Part shown: positions 45,886 through 54,447 of the stretch, one piece after another | How the letters are laid out: every line of letters begins with the position of its first letter | Numbering within the stretch: the first letter of the stretch is position 1 | NCBI RefSeq assembly: GCF_000702625.1 | Contig: NZ_JNIS01000001.1 | Span: 496,001-560,000 of the forward strand | Reading direction: 5' to 3' | Origin: Exiguobacterium oxidotolerans JCM 12280 | GTDB lineage: Bacteria; Bacillota; Bacilli; Exiguobacteriales; Exiguobacteriaceae | DNA length: 64,000 nucleotides | Translations under genes and position numbers: made by a program | Notes under the pieces: model-generated | Told to the model about the DNA's origin: nothing | Databases searched by the model: none | What the model saw: only the letters and a program-made list of their open reading frames with translations

Positions 45886-46977
45886 TTATGAACTTTCATC
45901 AATCAAACGGTTCATTTGTTGCCAGACTGTCCCTAGTGCTTCTTCCCCACTCTCGATTCGTGCTAAGGCGAGCTCGGCTTGGAGTGCGACTTCATATTCT
46001 TTATCTTGCGCTGCTTCTTTTAAGCGAGATACTGCCCGTTCCGTTCCAACATCGAATAGAAAGCGCGCGGCACGCCAACGAACAAGTTTGTTTTTATCGG
46101 TCAACGCTTCAATCATCATCGGCTCCGCTTCCGGAAGTGCCCAATCAGATACTGTATCCCCTGCGGTCCGACGAACGATTCCTGAAGGGTCATGTAAAGC
46201 ATTCGTGATATATTCGAGCAATTCTTCACGATTCTCCTCAAACATCCCGAGCTTGACGATTGCTTGTCGTCTGATTTGCATTTTTTCATCCTGAAGCATC
46301 TTCGCATAAGCCGAGACCCAGCTTAAATCGATTGGTAATTCATCCAGTGCTGCAAACCGCTCTTTCCAGTCGCTCGAGCTAAGTGCTTGCCCATCAAACG
46401 TAACGTCTTCACCCGAAGCGAGTACTTTCAATCGTTCAACCCGCTCTTGAGGATAGGCGATTTCGAGCTCTTGCGCCACTTCTTCTAGACTATCGTCCAG
46501 TTCCCCATACCGTGGGGCTTGTTCGACCCAGCGTCGATCACTAATAACATTTTGGACAAATGGTTGGACGAATAATGCAGCATCCCGAAACCTTTCCGGT
46601 AACCCTTGTCGTTTTTCTTCTAATCCTTTGACCCCTTTGATTTGCATCGGGACACCGAGGATGAATTGAACAAAGAGATGCACAGGTTCGAATGCGGCAT
46701 CTGTTTCATGATTTTCGACATCACTTAAATTCTCACCAAAAGCTCGGCGAATTTCGATGACGAGTGTTCGCCAATCGTATTTTGGAAAACGTTCGACGGC
46801 AAGAAAGTCACTCACTTGATAGACTGACTTAATTCCAGGAATGTCTAAAAGTTTCGTTACGTGCTCTGGCGCACCAAAAGCATGTTCAAAGGTCTGTCCC
46901 TTTTCAGAAAATGTTTCATCAACGATGACTTTCATGTTGTTTGGACTTGGTGTTGGTTCAATTGCTACAATTTTCAT
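45886..46977 (-). CDS. CvfC/YpgR-like protein: Nfu N-terminal plus HEAT repeats
   Basis: A 363-aa protein. The N-terminal 85 residues (AIEPTPSPNNMKVIVDE) match the NifU/Nfu N-terminal domain, without the CxxC of true Fe-S scaffolds. The C-terminal part (about 200-355) is a run of HEAT-like helical repeats (IRRQAIVKLGMFEE, IVRRTAGDTVSDWA, LVRWRAARFLFDVG). This layout is that of staphylococcal conserved virulence factor C. Function is unresolved. Confidence 0.8.
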   Translation of the reverse strand: MKIVAIEPTPSPNNMKVIVDETFSEKGQTFEHAFGAPEHVTKLLDIPGIKSVYQVSDFLAVERFPKYDWRTLVIEIRRAFGENLSDVENHETDAAFEPVHLFVQFILGVPMQIKGVKGLEEKRQGLPERFRDAALFVQPFVQNVISDRRWVEQAPRYGELDDSLEEVAQELEIAYPQERVERLKVLASGEDVTFDGQALSSSDWKERFAALDELPIDLSWVSAYAKMLQDEKMQIRRQAIVKLGMFEENREELLEYITNALHDPSGIVRRTAGDTVSDWALPEAEPMMIEALTDKNKLVRWRAARFLFDVGTERAVSRLKEAAQDKEYEVALQAELALARIESGEEALGTVWQQMNRLIDESS

Positions 46978-47027
46978 ATCGATCCCTCCCCCTCCATCAT
47001 TCAGAAACTTTAAAGAAATTGCAACGC

Positions 47028-47058
47028 AAAAGCTCTACGATTCGAACCGTAGAGCTTT
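47028..47058 (-). terminator. Terminator after the 47067 gene
   Basis: Hairpin AAAGCTCTACG/CGTAGAGCTTT, then T-poor tail. Confidence 0.75.
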
Positions 47059-47066
47059 GATGTTGT

Positions 47067-47780
47067 TTAAGCAAATACACGCTCGATAATCTCACAGAAC
47101 GCATCCGGTGTTTCAAGCATCCCCATGTGACCACTATCCGTTGATTCAAAGCTGATCCGTGAGTTATTCGGGCTAAATGCACTCTCTTTTGAGATAAGGC
47201 CATCTTTTTCACCATGAACAATCACAGCAGGAACTGAAGTTTGATTCAATGCGCTCGTGACATCTCTCCGGTCGCGCATCGCACTTAGAGCGCGTATTGC
47301 ACCTTCGACTGTCATCATGTAACCAATCTCTTTTGCTTCAGAAATTAGCATCGGATCTGCCCCTTCGGCAAATAAACCGGGAATCATGTCGTCAACGAAT
47401 GCCCGAACTCCAATCTCCTCAACACGACTAATGTTTTGATTTCGTTTTTGTTTCGCTTCAGTAGCGTCTGGTTTCGCCGTTGAATAGACGAGACCGAAAC
47501 CGGCAATTTTATCTGCATAAGCTTCGACGATCGCAGCCGTAATATATCCTCCGAAAGAGTGACCAACGATAATCGGATTTTCAATTTCCCGGCGTTCCAA
47601 GTCCTTCATGACCCACTCTGCAAATCCTTCCACTGTGTCAGGTCCGACGTCCTCTCCTTCATGACCGGGTAGTCGCAGCGGCAAGACATCAAACGATAAG
47701 CGAAGCTTTGCTTCCACCCGATTAAAATAATCTGTTCCTCCAGCAAATCCGTGTAGCAATACGAGTGTTTGTTTCGACAT
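47067..47780 (-). CDS. Alpha/beta hydrolase
   Basis: A 237-aa alpha/beta hydrolase fold protein: HGFAGGTDYF oxyanion loop, nucleophile elbow GHSFGGY (Ser near 97), acid in VIVHGEKDGLI and catalytic His in DSGHMGMLE. It starts 8 nt after the upstream acetyltransferase gene, with which it forms an operon. Substrate unknown; MenH-type or esterase roles are possible. Confidence 0.85.
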   Translation of the reverse strand: MSKQTLVLLHGFAGGTDYFNRVEAKLRLSFDVLPLRLPGHEGEDVGPDTVEGFAEWVMKDLERREIENPIIVGHSFGGYITAAIVEAYADKIAGFGLVYSTAKPDATEAKQKRNQNISRVEEIGVRAFVDDMIPGLFAEGADPMLISEAKEIGYMMTVEGAIRALSAMRDRRDVTSALNQTSVPAVIVHGEKDGLISKESAFSPNNSRISFESTDSGHMGMLETPDAFCEIIERVFA

Positions 47781-47788
47781 TGACTAAC

Positions 47789-48346
47789 TCATCCCTTCCA
47801 TTCCGATGCAAGCATCCGGTAAATTGTCAAATCCATAAAACGTCCATGACTGTAGGCATAATCCTCAAGCAATCCTTCCGATTGAAAACCTAATTTTTGG
47901 ACGAGTGCATTCGAAGCAAGATTTTCAGGTGCAACAAGGGCACTGATGCGATGGAGGGCGAAGTCTTCGAATCCATGTGTTAAAACAGCACGCGCCGCCT
48001 CAGAAGCGACACCTTGCTTCCAGTAGTCTTGACTGACCTCAAAACCGATTTCAGCACGGTGGTACTGCGCTAACCAATTATGAAAGCCAATTGTCCCGAT
48101 TAATTGGTTGGTTTGCAAATCAGCAATTGCCCACCGAATCGCCTTCCCTTGCGTAAACTGTTCTTTGAAATAACTAATGACGTTTTTTGCTTCATACACA
48201 GTCGCTAACGGATCCGATCCGTAATAGTACATGACGTCCTCGTCTGAAAGAATCTTAAATAGATCACGTGCATCTTTATTTTCAAGTTCCCTTAGAACAA
48301 ATCGTTCCGTCGTCAACTCTGGAAATGGTTTTCGTAACCCCCACAT
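47789..48346 (-). CDS. GNAT acetyltransferase, RimJ/RimL type
   Basis: A 185-aa GNAT enzyme (TERFVLRELENKDARDLF, IGTIGFHNWLAQYHRAEIGFEV, SDYWKQGVASEA-like acetyl-CoA loop, SNALVQKLGF). This subgroup acetylates N-termini of ribosomal proteins or small amines. GAGGTG lies 8 nt before ATG 48346; the upstream part of the frame has no start signal. Cotranscribed with the 47067 hydrolase. Confidence 0.85.
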   Translation of the reverse strand: MWGLRKPFPELTTERFVLRELENKDARDLFKILSDEDVMYYYGSDPLATVYEAKNVISYFKEQFTQGKAIRWAIADLQTNQLIGTIGFHNWLAQYHRAEIGFEVSQDYWKQGVASEAARAVLTHGFEDFALHRISALVAPENLASNALVQKLGFQSEGLLEDYAYSHGRFMDLTIYRMLASEWKG

Positions 48347-48420
48347 CGTTTGATCACCTCTTTTTATGCTTCTATTCTTTATTATGCCCGTTTTCAAAAG
48401 GAATTATTCTTTTCGCTCGA

Positions 48421-48449
48421 TTGAAGTTTTGCTACTATTGAAATAGTAA
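48421..48449 (+). promoter_or_regulatory. Promoter of the 48477 gene
   Basis: TTGAAG, 17-nt spacer, TAGTAA. Confidence 0.5.
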
Positions 48450-48476
48450 GTATTGATGAGTCAAGAAAGGAAGCAG

Positions 48477-49214
48477 ATGGCTATGTCAAGTTCAATGCTT
48501 TATTTTTATGAGGATGCAGAAAACCATCGTTTAACGATGTCTGGTGTGACATTTTCTGATTTCATGATTGCCCTAGATTTAAAACGTCCATTACTTGTCT
48601 CAGGTGCAGACTTTAAAGCCGTCAAACAATCGTTTCGTACTTCGCTCAATTACGTTGAAGCACATGAAATTGAGCAATTTTCCGCGTCGAATGATGTCGT
48701 TCGTCATCCATTGAATGCGATTGACATCCGCTCTTCACATTCCTTAGATATATTAACTGATCCTGAAGTTGCGGAGCTGTTATTCCTCATGCATATGAAG
48801 CGTGGTATGCCGAGCCCGTTCGCGTCATCGGTCGAGAACGAGTTCGCCTATTTTAGTGAACACGACGGATTTCAGGCAACGGTATACTTAAAAGATTGGT
48901 CCCGAATCGAGCAAATCCTCTCAGTCTTAATCCAGCGAAAGATTCGTCACGAGCTTCGTGGGTTATCTCCCCGTCCTTTGACGGCTGAAATCCTGATTCA
49001 TATTCGTCAATTGCTCAGCGAAGGTGTGTTAATTGATTTCGCGAATATAAAACGCTCTGTTTTTACGAGACAACTCAGCATTCCTCTTTATATTGCGGGT
49101 CGTTACGAAGACATGGCCGTGCTCAAGGAAGACTTTGAGTCTGAAAAAGAGTCCATCATCGCACGTGGTGAATTCGTCCACCGCAAAAAAGCCTGGGATT
49201 TTGAGGTACGATGA
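48477..49214 (+). CDS. Hypothetical protein, family not recognised
   Basis: A soluble 245-aa protein (starting MAMSSSMLYFYEDAENHRL). AAGGA lies 5 nt before ATG 48477; an upstream ATG at 48456 lacks a good site. It mixes beta-rich parts (SGVTFSDFMIALDLKRPLLV) with a helical, basic C-terminal half (KRGMPSPFAS, IQRKIRHELRGLSPRPL). It has its own promoter and terminator. No catalytic motif seen; probably genus-restricted. Confidence 0.7.
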   Translation: MAMSSSMLYFYEDAENHRLTMSGVTFSDFMIALDLKRPLLVSGADFKAVKQSFRTSLNYVEAHEIEQFSASNDVVRHPLNAIDIRSSHSLDILTDPEVAELLFLMHMKRGMPSPFASSVENEFAYFSEHDGFQATVYLKDWSRIEQILSVLIQRKIRHELRGLSPRPLTAEILIHIRQLLSEGVLIDFANIKRSVFTRQLSIPLYIAGRYEDMAVLKEDFESEKESIIARGEFVHRKKAWDFEVR

Positions 49215-49218
49215 TCTT

Positions 49219-49256
49219 CAGCATCTCTATCATCAAATGATAGGATGCTTTTTTTG
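49219..49256 (+). terminator. Terminator after the 48477 gene
   Basis: Stem AGCATC..CTATCAT/ATGATAGGATGCT followed by TTTTTTT. Confidence 0.85.
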
Positions 49257-49474
49257 TATCTTATTTTTTTATACTTTCATGTATTATTTCAAGAAATCTA
49301 ATATCATACAATACCTCTCATGAATTAATTGAATTTTCACACAAAATAATGCTAGCTTCTTTTAGAGACTTCGTTATAATGAGATTAACCTTTTGGATAA
49401 GTTAGAAGTTGCAGATGTTTTTTCGTTACACGTATGATGATTGTTCGTGTTAGCTAACAAAGGAGGAACTAGTT

Positions 49475-49768
49475 ATGGACCAGTTAAAAGTGAACGGAAT
49501 CGGATCATTCGCTAAATTCGCGACGAACGGACATATCCTGAAACTAAAGGATGCGTCAATTGGCGAACTTAAATTATCACTGAATGATGCGAGCTCAATG
49601 GCCATCTCACCGATTGATGAAGAGACCGGAGTATTTACCATCCGAGGGCAGCAACAGGAACCGCTCGTCGAGCTAACGTTGCCCCGTCAATCTTGTGAAG
49701 TCGTTCACGCCTGGCTCCTCCACAAAATGAGACGACAAAAAAAGGGGCGCTTCATGGCTTCTAGTTAA
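49475..49768 (+). CDS. Small hypothetical protein
   Basis: A 97-aa soluble protein (MDQLKVNGIGSFAKFATNGH), beta-rich with a basic end (HKMRRQKKGRF). AAAGGAGGA lies upstream of ATG 49475 and TATAAT (about 49373) may be its -10 box; a terminator follows. Family not recognised. Confidence 0.68.
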   Translation: MDQLKVNGIGSFAKFATNGHILKLKDASIGELKLSLNDASSMAISPIDEETGVFTIRGQQQEPLVELTLPRQSCEVVHAWLLHKMRRQKKGRFMASS

Positions 49769-49799
49769 ACTTATGTCGCTCATTATATCTATATTAACC

Positions 49800-49835
49800 A
49801 TCCGGTCACTTCTAATGAAGGACCGGATTTTTTTG
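49800..49835 (+). terminator. Terminator after the 49475 gene
   Basis: Hairpin ATCCGGTC/GACCGGAT followed by TTTTTT. Confidence 0.88.
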
Positions 49836-49926
49836 TTATAATATGGTTTTTTCGTATCTCTTTTAGTAATAATATGCATGATAACGTTCTCAATATTTTT
49901 TCTTTCGGAACAATTGTCAGAAAATA

Positions 49927-49955
49927 TTGATTAATCATGTATCCCGTGATAATCT
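49927..49955 (+). promoter_or_regulatory. Promoter of the brnQ leader
   Basis: TTGATT (49927-49932), 17-nt spacer, TAATCT (49950-49955), also TG-extended. Confidence 0.6.
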
Positions 49956-49986
49956 GAGACAAATTCAACGAGAGGAGCACCATATT

Positions 49987-50046
49987 ATGAGCACTTTAGT
50001 TTTAACTTCGAATCACCGACTGATTATTCTGTACGCGAGGGACTGA
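49987..50046 (+). CDS. Possible 19-aa leader peptide
   Basis: GAGGAG lies 9 nt before ATG 49987. The peptide MSTLVLTSNHRLIILYARD has seven Leu/Val/Ile among 19 residues, and its stop lies in the 5' arm of the next stem-loop. It could couple ribosome movement to branched-chain amino acid supply ahead of brnQ; this is inference. Confidence 0.4.
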   Translation: MSTLVLTSNHRLIILYARD

Positions 50047-50127
50047 AAACATTTCATGTGACGATGAAATAGTTTTTGGGCCCTCCTTTCGATGGATCGA
50101 ATGAGGCGTCCAGTGAAACAGATGGCG

Positions 50128-50156
50128 CCTATCCAATCTAACGGATAGGTTTTTTT
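50128..50156 (+). terminator. Terminator in the brnQ leader
   Basis: CCTATCC, 8-nt loop, GGATAGG and TTTTTTT. Confidence 0.82.
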
Positions 50157-50318
50157 AATTCCACATTACGGTTGATCTTCTTTTACAAGTGTAGAGGTTA
50201 AAACACGTTTGCTTCGACTCCTCGATTCTTGAATAACGAATGTTTTAAAATTTATTTATAAGAGTTAATTTCTAATGGTATAGTGAGTAAGATTATGAGG
50301 AATCAGGAGGCATAATAT

Positions 50319-51644
50319 ATGTTGAACCGTAAAGATTTATTCGCTTTAGGATTTATGATTTTCGCTTTGTTTTTTGGTGCCGGTAACTTAATTTTCCCAC
50401 CCGAACTCGGTGCTCTTGCCGGGACACAATTCTTACCTGCCATGCTAGGCTTCATCGTAACAGGCGTCGGTCTCCCGTTAGCGGGCTTAATCGCAGTCGC
50501 TTGGGTTGGCGGCGGAATTAGTACGCTTTCAAATCCACTGCCGAAAGCTGTTGGTGCTTTCTTGACATTCGCGCTTTACGTCGCGATTGGTCCATTCTTC
50601 GGCATTCCGCGAACATCCGTCGTCACGTATGAACTTGGTGTCGTGCCTTTTTTAGGAGAACCTAGCCAAACGACGTTAATCATTTCATCATTACTCTTTT
50701 TCTTGGCAACCGTGTTTCTCGTTTTAAGACCGGGTAAGTTACTTGATATCATCGGTCGCTTCATCACACCGTTATTACTGACGGCACTTATGATTCTCAG
50801 TATAAGTAGTATCGTCAATCCACTTTCTTCCGTCGAGGCACCAGCTCCTGCATACAACAGTTTTACGAACTCGTTTGTTCAAGGATTTCTTCAAGGCTAT
50901 TTGACCCTCGACGCACTCGGTGCACTCGTCTTCGGGGTTATCGTCTTACACACGCTTCACACACGTGGAATTAAAGATCGTACAGCACAATTAAAAAACG
51001 TGACAAAAGCCGGTTTAATTGCCGCAGTCTCATTGACTGTCGTCTATACAGGACTTGGTTTCATTGGACGAAACAGCTTCGGTGCCGTCGGTTCAGTCAG
51101 CGGTCCTGATTTGTTGCAACAATATGCTGATAGTACGTTCGGTACGGTTGGTTTAGTCATTTTAGGAACAGCGATTTTGCTGGCTTGTTTAACAACTTCC
51201 GTCGGTCTTGTGACAGCATTTTCAGAATATTTGATTTCATTGTTTAAACGCTTGTCTTTCCCGGTCGCAAGTATCACGACAGCCGTATTAGGATTCGCAA
51301 TCTCAATTTTCGGATTGCAGACATTACTGTCGATTGCCGTACCTGTGTTGATGTTCCTTTATCCGATTGTCATCGTCTTAATCGTCTTGACTTTCATTCG
51401 TTCAGCTATCAAGAAGCCGGCCATCGTCTATGGTGCGACATTGTTCGTAACGGCGCTTCTCTCTTTACTGAGCTCACTCATGTCGTTAAAAGCTTTACCT
51501 GCATTCGCCAGCAGCATGTATAAAGCTTTTCCATTGGTCGACCAAAACATGGCGTGGTTATTACCTGCGATCGCGACCTTCATCATCAGTTCATGGATTG
51601 GACACGTTTCTCATAATTCCATCAGCCAAAAACGAGCAGGCTGA
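50319..51644 (+). CDS. brnQ: Branched-chain amino acid transporter BrnQ
   Basis: Sodium-coupled Leu/Ile/Val carrier of the LIVCS family (441 aa, about 12 helices). The conserved start FALFFGAGNLIFPPELG and the GVILHTLHTRGI-like region are present. AGGAGG lies 8 nt before ATG 50319. TATAGT with TG extension at about 50277 may be a second promoter between the leader terminator and the gene. Confidence 0.93.
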   Translation: MLNRKDLFALGFMIFALFFGAGNLIFPPELGALAGTQFLPAMLGFIVTGVGLPLAGLIAVAWVGGGISTLSNPLPKAVGAFLTFALYVAIGPFFGIPRTSVVTYELGVVPFLGEPSQTTLIISSLLFFLATVFLVLRPGKLLDIIGRFITPLLLTALMILSISSIVNPLSSVEAPAPAYNSFTNSFVQGFLQGYLTLDALGALVFGVIVLHTLHTRGIKDRTAQLKNVTKAGLIAAVSLTVVYTGLGFIGRNSFGAVGSVSGPDLLQQYADSTFGTVGLVILGTAILLACLTTSVGLVTAFSEYLISLFKRLSFPVASITTAVLGFAISIFGLQTLLSIAVPVLMFLYPIVIVLIVLTFIRSAIKKPAIVYGATLFVTALLSLLSSLMSLKALPAFASSMYKAFPLVDQNMAWLLPAIATFIISSWIGHVSHNSISQKRAG

Positions 51645-51708
51645 TGATTCCGCTTTCATCCCTATGGTATGATAAGAAAAATGGAATTCTACTGGAGGCG
51701 TCGTTTTA

Positions 51709-52578
51709 ATGGATAAGATTGCTTGGATCACCGATAGCATGGCTTTTTTCCGAGAGGGGGAAGCAGAACAGATCGGAGTCCATGTGGTGCCGACTCAACT
51801 CATCATTAACGGTGAATCGTACCGTGAGTATGTCGACATTTCAATTGAACAACTTGATGAAAAAATGAAACAACATTCTTCTGCCGTCCCTACGACTTCT
51901 CAGCCTTCCTTCGGAGAGTTAGTCGAGTTGTATGAGCGCTTAAAGAGCGAGGGATATGATTACGGGTATGCCATTCATATCACGAGTGGCTTAAGCGGAA
52001 CATATGCAAGCTCAGTCGCAGCTGCAGAGGCTGTTGGCTTCCCCTTGTATGCCATTGATTCTTATACAGGGGCGACCAACCAACAAGAAATGATTAAGAT
52101 TTCGATTGAGCTCGCAACTTCTGGAATGCGCCCTGAAAACGTGATGACCGTTCTCGAAAAATTCAAACACGGCTCTCACTTTTATTTGATCATTGGGAAT
52201 ATGGAGACAATGCGGCGTGGGGGTCGCGTTTCAAGTAGTCAATTTTTACTTGCGAACATGCTGAACATCAAGCCGATCGTTACGTTCAATGAACTTGGGA
52301 AACTCGTTCCCTTTAAAAAGGTCCGCTCCATGAAAAAAGCTTTTCAGGAAATGGCTACAGAGGTCGTGACAAAAGTCCAGGCTTCTGGTCTACACCAGCA
52401 AAGACTCTACGTCGGACATACATTGGCGTTAGAAGAAGCTGAACAACTCCGTGATCTGATTCAAGCTAAGCTATCTGATATTTCAATCGAAATCACTCAA
52501 TTTGGTCCATCTATTTTGTCACATGCAGGTGCCGCTACTATCGGTGTCTATTGGTTCGACCAAATTGAATACCCGTAA
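51709..52578 (+). CDS. DegV family fatty acid-binding protein
   Basis: A 289-aa two-domain DegV (FakB-like) protein. Visible: AWITDSMAFF start, the S-rich TTSQPSFGELVELYE motif near 60, HITSGLSGTYASS and the RRGGRVSSSQF basic motif near 165. Family members present fatty acids to the FakA kinase or bind lipids. GGAGG is upstream; a terminator follows. Ligand not inferable. Confidence 0.9.
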   Translation: MDKIAWITDSMAFFREGEAEQIGVHVVPTQLIINGESYREYVDISIEQLDEKMKQHSSAVPTTSQPSFGELVELYERLKSEGYDYGYAIHITSGLSGTYASSVAAAEAVGFPLYAIDSYTGATNQQEMIKISIELATSGMRPENVMTVLEKFKHGSHFYLIIGNMETMRRGGRVSSSQFLLANMLNIKPIVTFNELGKLVPFKKVRSMKKAFQEMATEVVTKVQASGLHQQRLYVGHTLALEEAEQLRDLIQAKLSDISIEITQFGPSILSHAGAATIGVYWFDQIEYP

Positions 52579-52587
52579 AAGTAAGAG

Positions 52588-52624
52588 AAAAAGCATCCGA
52601 CGTCACGACGTCGGATGCTTTTTC
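52588..52624 (+). terminator. Bidirectional terminator after the degV-type gene
   Basis: Stem AAAAGCATCCGACGT/ACGTCGGATGCTTTT. Confidence 0.9.
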
Positions 52625-52639
52625 TGTTACTTTAATGAT

Positions 52640-53134
52640 TCATGTTTGATAACGATGAAATAGCTCTTCCAATAACGCTGATTCATCCTCTACGAAAGAG
52701 ATCCCTTCATGGGGACGGGTCAGACGTTCCGATAAGGTCATCGCCGGATAAGCTTGCCAGTTCGTCACTTCTACTTCTTCGAGATAGATTAAAATCGACG
52801 ACATCGTGGCAGGTTGCTGATGTTGTCGTAGCCAATTTTCATATCGCTTATCTGATTTCCCTTCTTTTAGCAGGATTTTCCCGCTCTCAAGAATTGCCCA
52901 CTTTGGTTTTGCGTCGATTTGAAATAATTCAAGATGTTTAAACTGATCCACCGTTCGATTCGTCACTGGAATCACTTGATTGATTTCAACTAAGCGCTTC
53001 AGGCGCAGATGCGCCCGCATCGTCATGAACTGTTTGTTTCCATCCAATCGCTCGACGAGCAATGTCGGTTTGTTCATCGTCCGCATCGTTGCTTCATCGA
53101 ACAAAATGCTATTGTCAATATCAAGTAACAACAT
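52640..53134 (-). CDS. Short HAD-like protein
   Basis: A 164-aa protein with a HAD motif I-like start (LLLDIDNSILF, DxD kept) and motif II-like VIPVTNRTVDQF, as in sucrose-phosphatase/Cof-like enzymes, but with no recognisable motif III/IV GDxxxD. About two thirds of the usual length, so it is either a degenerate or specialised HAD protein. It overlaps the PAP2 gene stop by one base in the same operon. AGGAG lies 11 nt upstream. Confidence 0.6.
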   Translation of the reverse strand: MLLLDIDNSILFDEATMRTMNKPTLLVERLDGNKQFMTMRAHLRLKRLVEINQVIPVTNRTVDQFKHLELFQIDAKPKWAILESGKILLKEGKSDKRYENWLRQHQQPATMSSILIYLEEVEVTNWQAYPAMTLSERLTRPHEGISFVEDESALLEELFHRYQT

Positions 53135-53757
53135 TAATTGTAAATCTCCTTTTTTCGTCTCGGTGATACGAAAGCATATGACAAGCTGAGGACGAAGGCC
53201 GCGAATAAAAAGCCTCCGAGGACATCAGAAAAATAATGAACGTTCAAAATAATCCGTGAAGATCCCATTGCGAGAAACATCAACGTACAAATCGTGCTGA
53301 CGACAATCCGCCCCGTCCGACTTAAAAAGGGCCAAGCAAGTACGATGAATCCTCCATAAACAGCAAATGCCATCGATGAATGTCCACTTGGAAAGCTATA
53401 GCCGACGCCCCCTACCAAGTCATTTAATGATGGACGTTCTCTGACGAAAATCAATTTAACGACTTGATTTAACGCCCCGACGGAGAGACAGGCAATGAAA
53501 TACCAAATGCTACCGACTTTATCACGCCAAATCAGGTAACTGACGATTGCAAGAATGCTCGTAATCGTCACAGCTCCGACACCTGATCCAATCCGCGTGA
53601 ACCACGAGACGTAGCTACCTGGAACACGTTCTGCCATTTCATTCGATAATTGGGCATCAAACAAAAAATAACCCGTCAGGCGAATCGATAACGCAATCGT
53701 TAAAAACAATACGAGTACGATTCCTGAGACGATTAACGCCCGCTGATTTGGTTTCAT
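53134..53757 (-). CDS. PAP2 superfamily membrane phosphatase
   Basis: A 207-aa six-helix phosphatase with the three PAP2 motifs: KLIFVRERPS, PSGHSSMA and SRIILNVHYFSDVLGG. Likely acts on undecaprenyl pyrophosphate, phosphatidylglycerol phosphate or diacylglycerol pyrophosphate. It overlaps the upstream PgpA-like gene by one base, which makes a lipid phosphate role attractive. Confidence 0.88.
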   Translation of the reverse strand: MKPNQRALIVSGIVLVLFLTIALSIRLTGYFLFDAQLSNEMAERVPGSYVSWFTRIGSGVGAVTITSILAIVSYLIWRDKVGSIWYFIACLSVGALNQVVKLIFVRERPSLNDLVGGVGYSFPSGHSSMAFAVYGGFIVLAWPFLSRTGRIVVSTICTLMFLAMGSSRIILNVHYFSDVLGGFLFAAFVLSLSYAFVSPRRKKEIYN

Positions 53758-54302
53758 TAGTACGTTCCCTTTCGTTGTTCAAGCTCTTCTGCTGAGTAAT
53801 CTTCTTTATCCCGTAAACGGTGCGCAAGGCGTCCGGATGCGTTCGCTGCAATCGCCGCGACGATGTCATCCATGAACGTATTGACACGTCCATCATCGAC
53901 TTTCGTATCGAGCTCCTTGATAATACCGATTTTGGCTTTATCTAAGTAACCGAACGTCGTGACCGCGATTGAACCATACGTATTGACCGCACCAATCGCA
54001 ATCGTTTCATCGACGCCAAACAATCCTTCATCACTTCGAATGATGGATAATAATGGTTCAGACAACAGACCCTTTTCCGCAAGAATATCAAGTTCTGCCC
54101 CAACTAAAATCGCATGTTGGAGTTCCCGTTTTTCGAGTACACGTTCGACTGAGCTGAGACATGTCTCGAGTGTCAACTCGTCCGTATAAGGTGCTTGCAT
54201 CTGATACACGATTTCAGCAATGACATGAATCGTTACACCTCGTTCGTGTAGTTTTTCAATCGCTGCTTGTTTGACCTCTTTTGAATGTGCTTTTTCTTTC
54301 AT
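53757..54302 (-). CDS. PgpA-related protein (YutG-like)
   Basis: A 181-aa soluble protein of the phosphatidylglycerophosphatase A family: QMQAPYTDELTLETC, GLFGVDETIAIGAVNTYGS, KVDDGRVNTFMDDI and NASGRLAHRL. Unlike E. coli PgpA it lacks clear membrane helices, as in YutG of B. subtilis. GAGGTG lies 9 nt before ATG 54302. First gene of a three-gene operon with the PAP2 and HAD-like genes. Confidence 0.8.
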   Translation of the reverse strand: MKEKAHSKEVKQAAIEKLHERGVTIHVIAEIVYQMQAPYTDELTLETCLSSVERVLEKRELQHAILVGAELDILAEKGLLSEPLLSIIRSDEGLFGVDETIAIGAVNTYGSIAVTTFGYLDKAKIGIIKELDTKVDDGRVNTFMDDIVAAIAANASGRLAHRLRDKEDYSAEELEQRKGTY

Positions 54303-54447
54303 GACTAAATCCACCTCTCTGACAAAGTTCTTCACAAGTATACACAGATTCCCTGACTCTTCTCAAACATCTTTGACATAGCGCCCATAATCCGTCATGA
54401 TTATTTTGTAAAGCGTTATCATTTTAGGGGAAAGTAGGGGATTTTCG

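Larger units (their letters stand above)
49962..50156 (+). ncRNA. Structured leader (candidate attenuator) upstream of brnQ
   Basis: The transcript predicted from the promoter at 49927-49955 contains a 19-codon ORF, a long stem-loop (GAGGG..AAAACATTTCAT against ATGAAAT..GTTTTTGGGCCCTC, 50037-50084), small hairpins TTCGA/TCGAA and AGGCGTC/GGCGCCT, and an intrinsic terminator at 50128-50156. brnQ starts 160 nt further on. I do not recognise a known riboswitch or T-box. Confidence 0.5.

Noticed and set aside
45854-46294. Long plus-strand frame opposite the CvfC-like gene
   Set aside because: Antisense shadow of a well-supported minus-strand gene; no start signal.
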